From Caulobacter vibrioides (GTDB taxonomy: Bacteria; Pseudomonadota; Alphaproteobacteria; Caulobacterales; Caulobacteraceae), in the NCBI RefSeq assembly GCF_002858865.1, contig NZ_PJRR01000017.1:31856-95855 (forward strand): a DNA stretch of 64,000 bases, in the 5' to 3' direction. The notes beneath the pieces are model-generated. The model did no database searches. It worked only from the letters and a program-made list of their open reading frames with translations, and was not told where the DNA came from. The first letter of the stretch is position 1; each line of letters opens with the position of its first letter. Shown piece by piece: positions 19,196-27,284 of this stretch. The position numbers and the translations under genes were made by a program.

Positions 19196-19225
19196 TTTTC
19201 TGGAGGCTAGGTCAGTTTTCTGGAG
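19196..19225 (-). repeat. 10-bp direct repeat, 20-bp period, upstream of cckA
   Basis: TTTTCTGGAG occurs at 19196-19205 and 19216-19225, spaced exactly two helical turns, in the flhB-cckA gap and 65-94 bp before the cckA start. The regulatory role is an inference. Confidence 0.4.
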
Positions 19226-19233
19226 AATGTGGC

Positions 19234-20319
19234 TTAGAGAGGACGCGCCCGGGGCTGGGGCTTCTTTCCGTTGAGGATGAAGCTGATGACCTTGGCGACG
19301 GCTTCGAAGTGTTCAACCGGGATTTCCTCGTCGATCTCGACGCTGGCGTAGAGGGCGCGGGCGAGCGGCGGGTCTTCCAGGACCGGCACGCCATGCTCCT
19401 CGGCGACGGCGCGGATCTTCAAGGCCAGATCGTCGACGCCCTTGGCCACGCACAGCGGCGCGGGCGTCTCGCCCTGCTCGTACTTCAGCGCCACGGCGTA
19501 GTGGGTCGGGTTCATGACCACGACGGTCGCCTTGGGCACCGCCTGCATCATCCGCTGGCGCGAGCGCTGCATCTGGATCTGGCGGCGTTTGCCCTTGATG
19601 TGCGGGTCACCGTCGGACTGCTTGAACTCCTCCTTGACCTCCTGAAGGGTCATCCGCATGCGGTTCATGAACCGCATGCGCTGCCAGAAATAGTCAAAGG
19701 CCGAGGTGGCCACCAGCAGCAGGATCACGGCGATCAGCAGGCCCTTGGAGAGCTTCATCGCCTCGGGGATCATCGCCGCCGGGTCCATGCCGACGAGATT
19801 GCGGACCTCGCCGACATGCGGCTTGAGCACGAAATAGGCGATGACGCCGGTCAGCAGGAACTTCACCGCCGACTTCAGGAACTGGACCATGCCGTCCGGC
19901 CCGAAGATGCGGCCCAGGCCCTTGATCAGGTCGAGCTTCTGGAAGTCGGGCTTGATCTTCTCGGGCGTCAGCAGGAAGCCCGTCTGGGCGATGTGAGCCG
20001 CCGCGCCGGCGAAGGCGGTCACCACCATGACCAGCACCAGCGCCGGCAGCGCGGCCAGCAGAGCCTGCTTCAGCACGATCATGGCCCCGCCGCTGCTCAG
20101 GTCGATCGTGCCGGCGTGAGCGATGAAGGGGGTCAGGGCCGCCATCAGGTCCCGCGTCAGCCAGCCGCCGGCCAGCAGGATCACCGACACCGCCCCGGCC
20201 AGCGAGGCCAGCTGCGGGATGTCGGCCGACTTGATGACGTCGCCCTTGGCGCGGGCGTCCGACAGCTTCTTGGCTGACGGTTCTTCTGTTTTCGATTCTG
20301 GATCCGTATCGTCCGCCAT
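19234..20319 (-). CDS. flhB: flagellar type III export protein FlhB
   Basis: 361 residues. A charged N-terminus (DPESKTEEPSAKKLSDARAKGDV) typical of FlhB, four transmembrane helices (about 30-210), and a cytoplasmic domain with the autocleavage NPTH motif (VVVMNPTHYAVAL, about residue 268). FlhB switches export specificity from rod/hook to filament substrates. It is the third gene of fliQ-fliR-flhB, 9 bp from fliR. The C-terminus is rich in Pro/Arg after the core. Confidence 0.97.
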   Translation of the reverse strand: MADDTDPESKTEEPSAKKLSDARAKGDVIKSADIPQLASLAGAVSVILLAGGWLTRDLMAALTPFIAHAGTIDLSSGGAMIVLKQALLAALPALVLVMVVTAFAGAAAHIAQTGFLLTPEKIKPDFQKLDLIKGLGRIFGPDGMVQFLKSAVKFLLTGVIAYFVLKPHVGEVRNLVGMDPAAMIPEAMKLSKGLLIAVILLLVATSAFDYFWQRMRFMNRMRMTLQEVKEEFKQSDGDPHIKGKRRQIQMQRSRQRMMQAVPKATVVVMNPTHYAVALKYEQGETPAPLCVAKGVDDLALKIRAVAEEHGVPVLEDPPLARALYASVEIDEEIPVEHFEAVAKVISFILNGKKPQPRARPL

Positions 20320-20328
20320 GCTCGCCCC

Positions 20329-21084
20329 CTAGGTGAAGATGTCCAGGAGTTCGCGGTAGCGGTCGGTCCAGACCATGGCGATGCCGCTCAGCGACAGCGC
20401 CAGCAGAGACAGGCCCAGGATCACGCTGAGCGGCGAGGCCACGAAGAAGATCTGGAACGCGGGCATGATGCGCCCGACCAGACCCGTGGCGAGGTTGAAG
20501 ACCAGAGAGAAAACGATCACCGGCGCGGCCAACTGAACGCCCAGGCTGAACGACTGCGCGACCGTCTGCACCGCCAGGGCGGCGGCGTCGTTGACGGGTA
20601 CGGCGCGGGTGAACGGGAAGATCGTGTACGACTTGACGATGGCGGCGATGAACAGGTGATGCAGGTCCGTGGCCATCACCAGAGTCAGGCCCAGCATCGA
20701 CAAGAAGGTCGCCACCGCCGTGCTCGACCCTTCCATCGACGGATTGGTGCTCTGGGCGAACGACAGCGTGGTCTGCATCGAAATGATTTCGCCGGCCGTC
20801 GTCAGCGAGGTCATGAACAGGCGCAGCACCGAACCGATCATCAGGCCGATCAGGACCTCGTGGATCACCGCCCCGCCCAGTCCGCCCAGGGTGCTCGGGA
20901 TAGGACCGACCGTGTTCTGGACCAGCGGCGCCAGGATCAGCGCCATCAGCAGGGCGAACGACAGGCGAATGCGGGCGGGAATCGCCTGGTCGCCGATGCC
21001 CGGCATGGTCATGACCATGGCGCCCACCCGCGCGAAGACGAGGGCGGCGACATAGACCTGAAAGGCCGTGGCGAAGGCGTTCAA
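20329..21084 (-). CDS. fliR: flagellar export apparatus protein FliR
   Basis: 251 residues of normal FliR length with about six hydrophobic segments, including ARIRLSFALLMALILAP, the conserved HEVLIGLMIGSVLRLF and the late FNLATGLVGRIMPAFQIFFVASPL signature. It forms the export gate with FliP and FliQ in the basal body. It sits 14 bp after fliQ and 9 bp before flhB in one operon. Confidence 0.97.
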   Translation of the reverse strand: MNAFATAFQVYVAALVFARVGAMVMTMPGIGDQAIPARIRLSFALLMALILAPLVQNTVGPIPSTLGGLGGAVIHEVLIGLMIGSVLRLFMTSLTTAGEIISMQTTLSFAQSTNPSMEGSSTAVATFLSMLGLTLVMATDLHHLFIAAIVKSYTIFPFTRAVPVNDAAALAVQTVAQSFSLGVQLAAPVIVFSLVFNLATGLVGRIMPAFQIFFVASPLSVILGLSLLALSLSGIAMVWTDRYRELLDIFT

Positions 21085-21098
21085 GGGCCCCTCGCCTC

Positions 21099-21362
21099 CT
21101 ACATGCCGGCGATGCGGGCGGCGATCTGGCGCATGAAGCCGCTCATCAGCGAGCCCATCAGCGGTAGGAAGATCAGCAGCGAGATGAAGATCGCCACGAT
21201 CTTCGGGGCGTAGACGAGGGTGGCTTCCTGGATCTGGGTCAGGGCCTGGAACAGGCCGATGATGACGCCGACGACCAGGCCGACGATCAGCACCGGCGCG
21301 CAGAGCTGAAGCGTCAGCCAGATCGCGTCCCGGCCGACATCAAGAACCTCGGCGCCCGTCAT
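21099..21362 (-). CDS. fliQ: flagellar export apparatus protein FliQ
   Basis: 87 residues with the two-helix FliQ pattern (LQLCAPVLIVGLVVGVIIGLF and IVAIFISLLIFLPLMGSLM) joined by the conserved QALTQIQEATLVYAPK. The ATG at 21362 follows GAGG by six bases and is preferred to the TTG just before it. It is first in the fliQ-fliR-flhB operon, and the CtrA box 65 bp upstream matches the known CtrA control of fliQ in C. crescentus. Confidence 0.97.
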   Translation of the reverse strand: MTGAEVLDVGRDAIWLTLQLCAPVLIVGLVVGVIIGLFQALTQIQEATLVYAPKIVAIFISLLIFLPLMGSLMSGFMRQIAARIAGM

Positions 21363-21426
21363 CAAAAGCCTCGTCGGAATCGGCCGGACCGGCCGCCTGG
21401 AATCGAGGCTCGAAGATGGACGAAAT

Positions 21427-21445
21427 ATGGTTAACAGGGCGTTAG
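21427..21445 (-). promoter_or_regulatory. CtrA box of the fliQRB promoter
   Basis: The minus strand reads CTAA-CGCCCTG-TTAACCAT, close to the CtrA consensus TTAA-N7-TTAACCAT. The position fits activation of a class II flagellar promoter. Confidence 0.85.
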
Positions 21446-21512
21446 GGGTTTGCGGCGTCCGCCCCCGGTTCGGCGGCCGCGACGCTGTGTCCCAACCGCC
21501 GTAAGGCCGTGA

Positions 21513-21815
21513 TTAGCGGATGCGGATACGCACCGGCACCTGGATGTACGAGCCCGCACGGCTCTTGCCGTCGGGGCCAAGCAGGTCGACCTGGACCTGG
21601 GAGACCATCGACAGCGCGGCCTGGCCGACGCCCAGGTCATTGGGGCTCTCATCCTGCACGGTGCAGGCGGTCAGATAGCCGTCGTTCTTCACCAGGCAGT
21701 TCAGGATCGCGACCGCGATGCGCGGCTCGGACACGGGCTTCAGCAGGTCCGTCCGGGCCTGGGCCTGAGGGGCGGCGGCGAAGACGGCGGCGGCGAGAGC
21801 GAGCGAAGCGATCAC
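21513..21815 (-). CDS. secreted protein with a TonB-C-like domain
   Basis: 100 residues starting at GTG 21815, with AGGGA 8 bases upstream; no ATG fits the frame sensibly. Signal peptide VIASLALAAAVFAAAPQAQA. The rest resembles a TonB C-terminal fold: LNCLVKNDGYLTACTVQDESPNDLGVGQAALSM-type strand/helix order and a final VPVRIRIR strand. Two cysteines (in NCLV and ACTV) could form a disulfide. There is no membrane anchor or proline-rich spacer, so it is not a complete TonB. It lies between the fliQ promoter and the helical-repeat gene. Confidence 0.7.
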   Translation of the reverse strand: MIASLALAAAVFAAAPQAQARTDLLKPVSEPRIAVAILNCLVKNDGYLTACTVQDESPNDLGVGQAALSMVSQVQVDLLGPDGKSRAGSYIQVPVRIRIR

Positions 21816-21880
21816 GTGTTCATCCCTGTACTGGTCTTTTTTATCGGCGGGCCTTTCGCCGCCTGGTGTTCCGTTTCGGA

Positions 21881-23248
21881 TCAGACGGCCTGGGCCTGCT
21901 TGAGACGTTGCAGGCCCTGTGCCGCCAGGTCGGTCAGTGACCGCAGGCCAAGCTCCGAGAAGACGTCGAAGGCGCACGCCAGGGCTGCGCCGGCCCGGGC
22001 CAGGCGTCCATCATCGCGGCCGGTGATCTCGACGCGCGCCTCGTAGAGGCGGGCCAGGTTCATCTGCGCCACGGCCCAGCTGGCCGGATCGCGCGCGCCC
22101 GGGGCCGCGGCGAGCTCGGCCTTGAACGCCAGTTCGGCCGCGTCCAGCACCGCCAGGTCGGCGGTCAGCTCGGCGCAGCGCGCCAGGCAAAGCGCGCGGT
22201 TGTTGGCGACCACGGCGCGCAGGGCCAGGGCCGGCTGCACCTTCAGGGTCTGGGTGGCCCGGTCATAGGCCATCACCGCCTGTTCGAAGGCGCGCTCACT
22301 GGTCGAGGCCTCGCCCATCGCCTGGAGGGCCGCACCGAGTCCCGCCTGGGCGCGCGCCCAGTCCATCGGGCTGTGATCGGCGGGAACCGCCTCGACCGCT
22401 TCGGTCAGCGCCTCGACGCCGTCGGCGATACGGGAGATCTCGCCATCCAGCTCGCCCAGTTGCACCAGCGCCGCGCCACGCAGACCTTGCAGGCGCGCCC
22501 AGGCCAGGGGCTCAAAATCGGGATCGAGAACGGCGGCGGCGGCCTTAGCTTCGCCGGCGGCCTGCTCGGCCAGGCCGCGGTCCTTCAAGCGAACCGCGCA
22601 GGCGAGGATCAGCTCGATGCGCGTGGCGCGATGCTCGGCCAGCATCAGACGGGCCGGACCGCCCTTGGCGCGCTTGGCGGCGGCCAGGACCCGCAGAGGA
22701 CCGTCAAAGGCGCCGACGGCGGCCATGGCGCGGTCGAGATCGTTCTGGGCCAACGCCGCGCGCCCTTCCAGGCCGGCGGTCATGGCCGCACACTGCGCAG
22801 TGCGCTGATGAGCCGGCGTGCGGGCCAGGGTCGCCGACGCGGCGGCGACCAGCCCCTCGTCGCCGAAGAGATCCGCGCCCAGCACGGCCAGAACGGCCTG
22901 CTCACAGCGCGCGGCGCTCAAGGCGTCGTGCCGGCGTTCGGTTTCGAAGAGCTTCGCGGCGGCCTCGGCCTGGGCCGCGCCCTTGCGCAGCGCGGTGGCG
23001 TCGCCCGTTCGGCGGGCCAGTTCGCGCCAGACGACGGCGGCTTCCAGCAGCCGTGCGCCACGGTCCTTGGCGCCGATCCGTCCGGCGACGACATCGGCCG
23101 ATCGCGCCTCATTGGCCAGAAGTCGCACATCCAAGAGCTCCAGCAGGGACGTGTCCCCGCCGGTCAGCCCTTCGCGCCAAGCCCCCTTGAAGCCGCCTTC
23201 AGCGTCGACGCCGAACAACCGCTTCAGATCTCGTCCGAACTCGAACAT
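21881..23248 (-). CDS. large alanine-rich helical-repeat (TPR-like) protein
   Basis: 455 residues from ATG 23248 (MFEFGRDLKRLFG); in-frame starts further upstream are possible. Almost entirely helical, rich in Ala/Leu, with repeated WARAQAGLGAALQAMGE-, WAVAQMNLARLYEAR- and NNRALCLARCAEL-type modules that look like degenerate TPR or SEL1 helices. No signal peptide or membrane segment. Probably a scaffold or adaptor. It lies upstream of the flagellar operon on the same strand, and its promoter region has two CtrA boxes, so a cell-cycle or motility role is plausible but unproven. Confidence 0.75.
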   Translation of the reverse strand: MFEFGRDLKRLFGVDAEGGFKGAWREGLTGGDTSLLELLDVRLLANEARSADVVAGRIGAKDRGARLLEAAVVWRELARRTGDATALRKGAAQAEAAAKLFETERRHDALSAARCEQAVLAVLGADLFGDEGLVAAASATLARTPAHQRTAQCAAMTAGLEGRAALAQNDLDRAMAAVGAFDGPLRVLAAAKRAKGGPARLMLAEHRATRIELILACAVRLKDRGLAEQAAGEAKAAAAVLDPDFEPLAWARLQGLRGAALVQLGELDGEISRIADGVEALTEAVEAVPADHSPMDWARAQAGLGAALQAMGEASTSERAFEQAVMAYDRATQTLKVQPALALRAVVANNRALCLARCAELTADLAVLDAAELAFKAELAAAPGARDPASWAVAQMNLARLYEARVEITGRDDGRLARAGAALACAFDVFSELGLRSLTDLAAQGLQRLKQAQAV

Positions 23249-23339
23249 CGCCACGCGCACTCCGCTTACGGATCGTCCCACCCCGGGACAGCCCGGAGCA
23301 GGTTCAACGCCTGAGCAGCAAAACCGGAGCCAGCGGATT

Positions 23340-23354
23340 TTAACAAGTGGTTAA
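23340..23354. promoter_or_regulatory. CtrA box 1
   Basis: TTAACAAGTGGTTAA is a perfect TTAA-N7-TTAA, 92 bp upstream of the helical-repeat gene. Confidence 0.75.
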
Positions 23355-23360
23355 GAAGTG

Positions 23361-23379
23361 TTTACAGCGCGTTAACCAT
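23361..23379. promoter_or_regulatory. CtrA box 2
   Basis: TTTA-CAGCGCG-TTAACCAT has one mismatch to TTAA-N7-TTAACCAT and lies 6 bp from box 1. Confidence 0.65.
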
Positions 23380-23416
23380 AAATATTTCCTTTGTTTTTAC
23401 GCCGCGGTCGAGATCC

Positions 23417-23431
23417 CAACCATTATGGTTG
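23417..23431. promoter_or_regulatory. 15-bp palindrome upstream of the sigma-54 promoter
   Basis: CAACCAT-T-ATGGTTG is a perfect dyad whose edge lies 13 bp before the -24 element. It could be a regulator site; no known motif is claimed. Confidence 0.35.
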
Positions 23432-23444
23432 AACGCGTATTGAA

Positions 23445-23460
23445 TTGGCACACTTCTTGC
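23445..23460 (+). promoter_or_regulatory. sigma-54 (-24/-12) promoter
   Basis: TTGGCAC-ACTTC-TTGC matches the sigma-54 consensus TGGCAC-N5-TTGC exactly. It points to the gene at 23642, with a predicted start near 23472. Late flagellar genes in Caulobacter commonly use such promoters. A 7-bp hairpin (23477-23498) sits at the start of the leader. Confidence 0.7.
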
Positions 23461-23521
23461 TTTGCCGAATACGCGCACGGCGGCCCCGCGCCCGCCGTTC
23501 TTAGAACTTTGTTCACCGACC

Positions 23522-23536
23522 TTAAAATGACGTTAA
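23522..23536. promoter_or_regulatory. CtrA box 3
   Basis: TTAAAATGACGTTAA is a perfect TTAA-N7-TTAA within the leader downstream of the sigma-54 promoter. It is 106 bp before the gene at 23642. Confidence 0.65.
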
Positions 23537-23641
23537 CTCTAAGTTTTAAGCGTCCGTTCACCCTTCATTCCACCCCACCCTCCCCCAAACGGCGCGAAGC
23601 AGGCTAGAAAGCGCTCAGGATCGTCGATTCCGGAGCCCGAC

Positions 23642-24121
23642 ATGGCCGCCGTCACCCTTTGGATCGCCAACCTCTGCCGCTCAGACCCGGGCTATGGCGG
23701 ATGGGCCTATGTGCGGAAGATGGACGGCGAGACCGGCGCGGCGGCGATCAAGGGCGCCGCCGGCGGCGAGCGGCGCACCAGCAGCGCCAAGATGAGCCTG
23801 ACAGCCCTGACCGAAGCCCTGGAAAGCCTCACCGACCTGCCGCCGGAGACGGCCGTCACCCTGCGGTTCCTGGACCCTGCTTTGGCCGGCCAGCTGGTCG
23901 CCGCGGACGGTGACTATGCGACCGCCGAGCCGGAAGTCTGGGCCCTGGCGCGCGCCGCGGTCGCCTCGCGCCCCGTGCTGGACCTTGTCCCCGCTTCCCC
24001 CGGCGAGCCGACCAGCGGCTTTCTGTCGGCCTGGGCGGAGTTCGGGCTGGATACGGCCAAGTCGCGCGGCAGCTTCAAGGCCGCTATCCCCAAGCCGAAC
24101 CTAATGAAGTTCCCCGGCTAG
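23642..24121 (+). CDS. degenerate RNase H-like protein
   Basis: 159 residues. The N-terminal VTLWIANLCRSDPGYGGWAYV has the shape of the RNase HI opening strand pair, in which GxGGW is conserved, but the first catalytic Asp is missing. The helix SSAKMSLTALTEALESL corresponds to RNase HI MELxAxxxAL, with its Glu replaced by Ser. It is therefore probably a non-catalytic RNase H fold. CGGAG precedes the ATG. Upstream regulation by sigma-54 and CtrA-type sites is unusual for such a protein. Function unknown. Confidence 0.65.
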   Translation: MAAVTLWIANLCRSDPGYGGWAYVRKMDGETGAAAIKGAAGGERRTSSAKMSLTALTEALESLTDLPPETAVTLRFLDPALAGQLVAADGDYATAEPEVWALARAAVASRPVLDLVPASPGEPTSGFLSAWAEFGLDTAKSRGSFKAAIPKPNLMKFPG

Positions 24122-24300
24122 CGGGGCAACCAAAGGACCAGCGGACCGTAACGGCGCTCCAAATTCGCGCCGACACAATCGACAAGTGCGTATGCCTGCC
24201 CGGGGCTTAGGCGCCGAGCGCTTTATCGCCTGCCCGACCCTTGCGCGGCCGGCGCCCTCGGCGCGTCCTTGAGCCCTCGCAACGCTGGGGAAGAACGACC

Positions 24301-25530
24301 ATGGCCACCGAAACCTCGGACAAGCCCGCGCTGGCGCGGCGCTCCTTCCTGCGCAGCGCCGCCTTCCTGGCCACCGCAGCGCCGATCATGACCGAGGCCA
24401 GCCTGGCTTACGCGGCCCAGACCCCCGCCCCGCCCTCGGGCATGGCGCTGCACGGCCAGAGCGCCAATGCGCCGCCGTCCGGCATGGTGCTGATCAACGC
24501 CAACGAAAACCCGCTGGGTCCCAGCAAGGCCGCCTGCGACGCCATCGCGCGCGTGGCGCCGCTGGGCGGACGCTATGACCTGACCGGCGAAACCGAGCGC
24601 CTGATCAAGATCATCGCGACGCAGAGCGGCCTGAAGCCGGAGTTCATCGCCGTCTATGCCGGCTCGTCCGAGCCTTTGCACTACAGCGTCCTGGCCTTTA
24701 CCTCGCCGACCAAGAGCTTCGTCACCGCCGATCCGTCCTACGAGGCGGGCATGTTCGCGGCCCGCACCAGCCAAGCCAAGACCATCAAGACGCCCCTGAC
24801 CAGCGCCTTCGCCCACGACGTCAAGGCGATGGTCGCCGCCGACGCCCAGGCGGGCGTCATCTATATCTGCAACCCCAACAATCCGACCGGCACGCTCACG
24901 ACCAAGCAGGACATCGTCTGGGCGCTGGAGAACAAGCCCGCGGGCTCGATCCTGCTGGTCGACGAGGCCTATATCCACTTGACCGACGAGCCCGACACCC
25001 TGGACCTGGTCGCCCAGGGCAAGGACCTGATCGTCCTACGCACCTTCTCGAAGATCTATGGCATGGCCGGCATCCGCTGCGGCTTCGCGGCGGGCCGTCC
25101 GGACCTGTTGGCCAAGCTGAAACCGTTCGGCCAGAACGCCATGCCGATCACCGGTTCAGCCGCCGCCCGCGCCTCGCTGGAGGACCCGAAGCTTGTCCCC
25201 GAGCGCCGCAAGATCATCGGCGACACCCGTCGCGACACGATCGCCTGGCTGACGGCCAATGGCTACAAGGTCATCGGCGATCCGCAGACCAACTGCTTCA
25301 TGATCGATACCGGCCGCAATGGCCGCGCGGTGATGGCGGCGATGAAGGCCAGGAATGTCATGATCGGCCGCACCTGGCCGATCTGGCCCAACGCCGTGCG
25401 CATCTCGGTCGGCACGCCCGAGGAGATGGCGGCGTTCAAGGTGGCCTTCAAGGCGGTGATGGACGGCCCGCCTCTCGCGGAGGCGGATCACGTTCAGCTG
25501 GCGCAGCTCGACGGCTACGTAGCGCTGTAG
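24301..25530 (+). CDS. Tat-exported class I/II aminotransferase (HisC-like)
   Basis: 409 residues. The N-terminus ALARRSFLRSAAFLATAAP is a Tat signal (twin Arg at about 12-13). The PLP aminotransferase domain spans about 60-395: NENPLGPS, ICNPNNPTGT, LVDEAYIHL, the lysine motif RTFSKIYGMAGIRCG and a late RISVGTPEEM typical of histidinol-phosphate aminotransferases. Export of a PLP enzyme is uncommon and fits Tat transport of a folded holoenzyme. No histidine-biosynthesis genes are nearby, so the substrate is probably another aromatic or imidazole amine (inference). Confidence 0.87.
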   Translation: MATETSDKPALARRSFLRSAAFLATAAPIMTEASLAYAAQTPAPPSGMALHGQSANAPPSGMVLINANENPLGPSKAACDAIARVAPLGGRYDLTGETERLIKIIATQSGLKPEFIAVYAGSSEPLHYSVLAFTSPTKSFVTADPSYEAGMFAARTSQAKTIKTPLTSAFAHDVKAMVAADAQAGVIYICNPNNPTGTLTTKQDIVWALENKPAGSILLVDEAYIHLTDEPDTLDLVAQGKDLIVLRTFSKIYGMAGIRCGFAAGRPDLLAKLKPFGQNAMPITGSAAARASLEDPKLVPERRKIIGDTRRDTIAWLTANGYKVIGDPQTNCFMIDTGRNGRAVMAAMKARNVMIGRTWPIWPNAVRISVGTPEEMAAFKVAFKAVMDGPPLAEADHVQLAQLDGYVAL

Positions 25531-25576
25531 GCTCTGTTCGCTCCAGCGGAGCGGAGCGGCCCGCCGCCTGACGCCC

Positions 25577-27181
25577 CTACGCCCGCTCCTTGGTCCGCTC
25601 GAACCGCACCTTCGGGTACTTGTCGGCGACGTAGCCGATCTCCCAGGCGCTCTTGCCCAGGAAGACCGGCGCTTCGTCGATGTCCTGGCCCATGGCCGAC
25701 TTGTGCTTGTCGACGAAGTCCTCGACTGCGGCGCGCTCGCCCACCAGCCAGCGCGCCTCGGCGAAGGGGCTGTTCTCGAAGATCACGTCCAGCTGGTACT
25801 CATTGGACAGCCGGTCGGCCATGACCTCGAACTGCAGTTGGCCCACGGCGCCGACGATGAAGTCGCTGCCGATCATCGGGCGGAACAGCTGGGTGACGCC
25901 TTCCTCGGCCAGGCCCTCCAGCGCCTTCTTCAGGTGCTTGGCCTTCAGCGGATCCTTCACGCGCACGCGGCGCAGGATTTCCGGCGCGAAGTTGGGCAGG
26001 CCGGCGAAGCGCAGCGTCCCGCTCTCGGACAGGCTGTCGCCCACCCGCAGCACGCCGTGGTTCGGAATGCCGATCACGTCGCCGGCGAAGGCGTCCTCGG
26101 CCAGCTCGCGGTCGGAGGCGAAGAACATGATCGGCGCGTTGACGCTCATGGCCTTGCCGGTGTTCTGGGCCTTCAGCTTCATGCCGCGCGTGAAGCGGCC
26201 GCTGGTCAGGCGCAGCATGGCGATGCGGTCGCGGTGATTGGGGTCCATGTTCGCCTGGACCTTGAAGACGAAGCCCGAGACCTCCTTGTCGCCGGGCTCG
26301 ACGCTGGTCGGCTCACCGTTCTTTTCGGCCTTCATGGCCTTGGGCGACGGGGCGTAGGCGCCGATGCCGGCCAAGAGCTGCTTGACGCCGAAATGGCGCA
26401 GGGCCGAGCCGAAGAACACCGGCGTCATGTGGCCTTCCAGGAACGACTGGACCTCGAACGTCGGATAGCCGCCGCCGACCAGCTCGGCCTGCTCTTCCAG
26501 CTCGGCCTTTTCGGCGTCTTCCAGGAACTGGTTGATCGAGTTGCCGTCAAAGGCGACAGGCTCGGGGTGACCCTCGTCATCGGCTGCGCCGCCGGTGCGC
26601 TTGGCGTAGGGGATGAACATCCCCTCGCGCATGTCCAGCATGCCCTTGAAGCGACCGCCTGAGCCCGCCGGCCAGTAGAGCGGCGCGGGATCCAGGGCCA
26701 GCTTGGCGGCGATCTCGTCCAAGAGCTCGATCGGGTCCTGGGCCTCGCGGTCCATCTTGTTGATGAAGGTGATGATCGGGATGTCGCGCAGGCGGCAGAC
26801 CTCGAACAGCTTCAGGGTCTGGGGCTCGATGCCCTTGGCGGCGTCCAGCACCATGATCGCCGCGTCGGCGGCCGTCAGGGTGCGGTAGGTGTCCTCCGAG
26901 AAGTCCTCGTGGCCCGGCGTGTCCAAGAGATTGAACATCTTGCCGTCGTGGTCGAACGTCATCACCGAGGCGCTGACCGAGATCCCGCGCTCGCGCTCGA
27001 TCTTCATCCAGTCCGACCGGGTGCGACGGTTCTCGCCGCGCGCCCGCACGGCGCCGGCGGCCCGGATCGCCCCGCCGGCCAGCAGGATGTTTTCCGTCAG
27101 GGTCGTCTTGCCGGCGTCGGGGTGGCTGATGATGGCGAAGGTGCGCCGACGGGCGGCTTCAGCGGCGGGTGCAGTGCTCAT
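25577..27181 (-). CDS. prfC: peptide chain release factor 3
   Basis: 534 residues, normal for RF3. GTPase motifs: G1 SHPDAGKTTLTE, G2 region RERGISVSASV, G3 LLDTPGHEDFSEDT and G4 TFINKMDR. These are followed by domain 2/3 sequences (GFVFKVQANMDPNHRDRIAMLR, FEVMADRLSNEYQLDV). RF3 recycles RF1/RF2 from the ribosome after peptide release. Start 27181 (MSTAPAAEAARRRTFAIISHPD) is preferred over an extension to 27247 that is low-quality sequence. It is convergent with the aminotransferase. Confidence 0.96.
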   Translation of the reverse strand: MSTAPAAEAARRRTFAIISHPDAGKTTLTENILLAGGAIRAAGAVRARGENRRTRSDWMKIERERGISVSASVMTFDHDGKMFNLLDTPGHEDFSEDTYRTLTAADAAIMVLDAAKGIEPQTLKLFEVCRLRDIPIITFINKMDREAQDPIELLDEIAAKLALDPAPLYWPAGSGGRFKGMLDMREGMFIPYAKRTGGAADDEGHPEPVAFDGNSINQFLEDAEKAELEEQAELVGGGYPTFEVQSFLEGHMTPVFFGSALRHFGVKQLLAGIGAYAPSPKAMKAEKNGEPTSVEPGDKEVSGFVFKVQANMDPNHRDRIAMLRLTSGRFTRGMKLKAQNTGKAMSVNAPIMFFASDRELAEDAFAGDVIGIPNHGVLRVGDSLSESGTLRFAGLPNFAPEILRRVRVKDPLKAKHLKKALEGLAEEGVTQLFRPMIGSDFIVGAVGQLQFEVMADRLSNEYQLDVIFENSPFAEARWLVGERAAVEDFVDKHKSAMGQDIDEAPVFLGKSAWEIGYVADKYPKVRFERTKERA

Positions 27182-27284
27182 GGGCGGGGACCTACCCGTC
27201 CGAAGCGTCCTTGTCACCTGCGCCGGACGACGCGGGGCGACAAGCAAGACGAAGGCTCGGGCCGATCCTGTTTCGATCTGTCGT

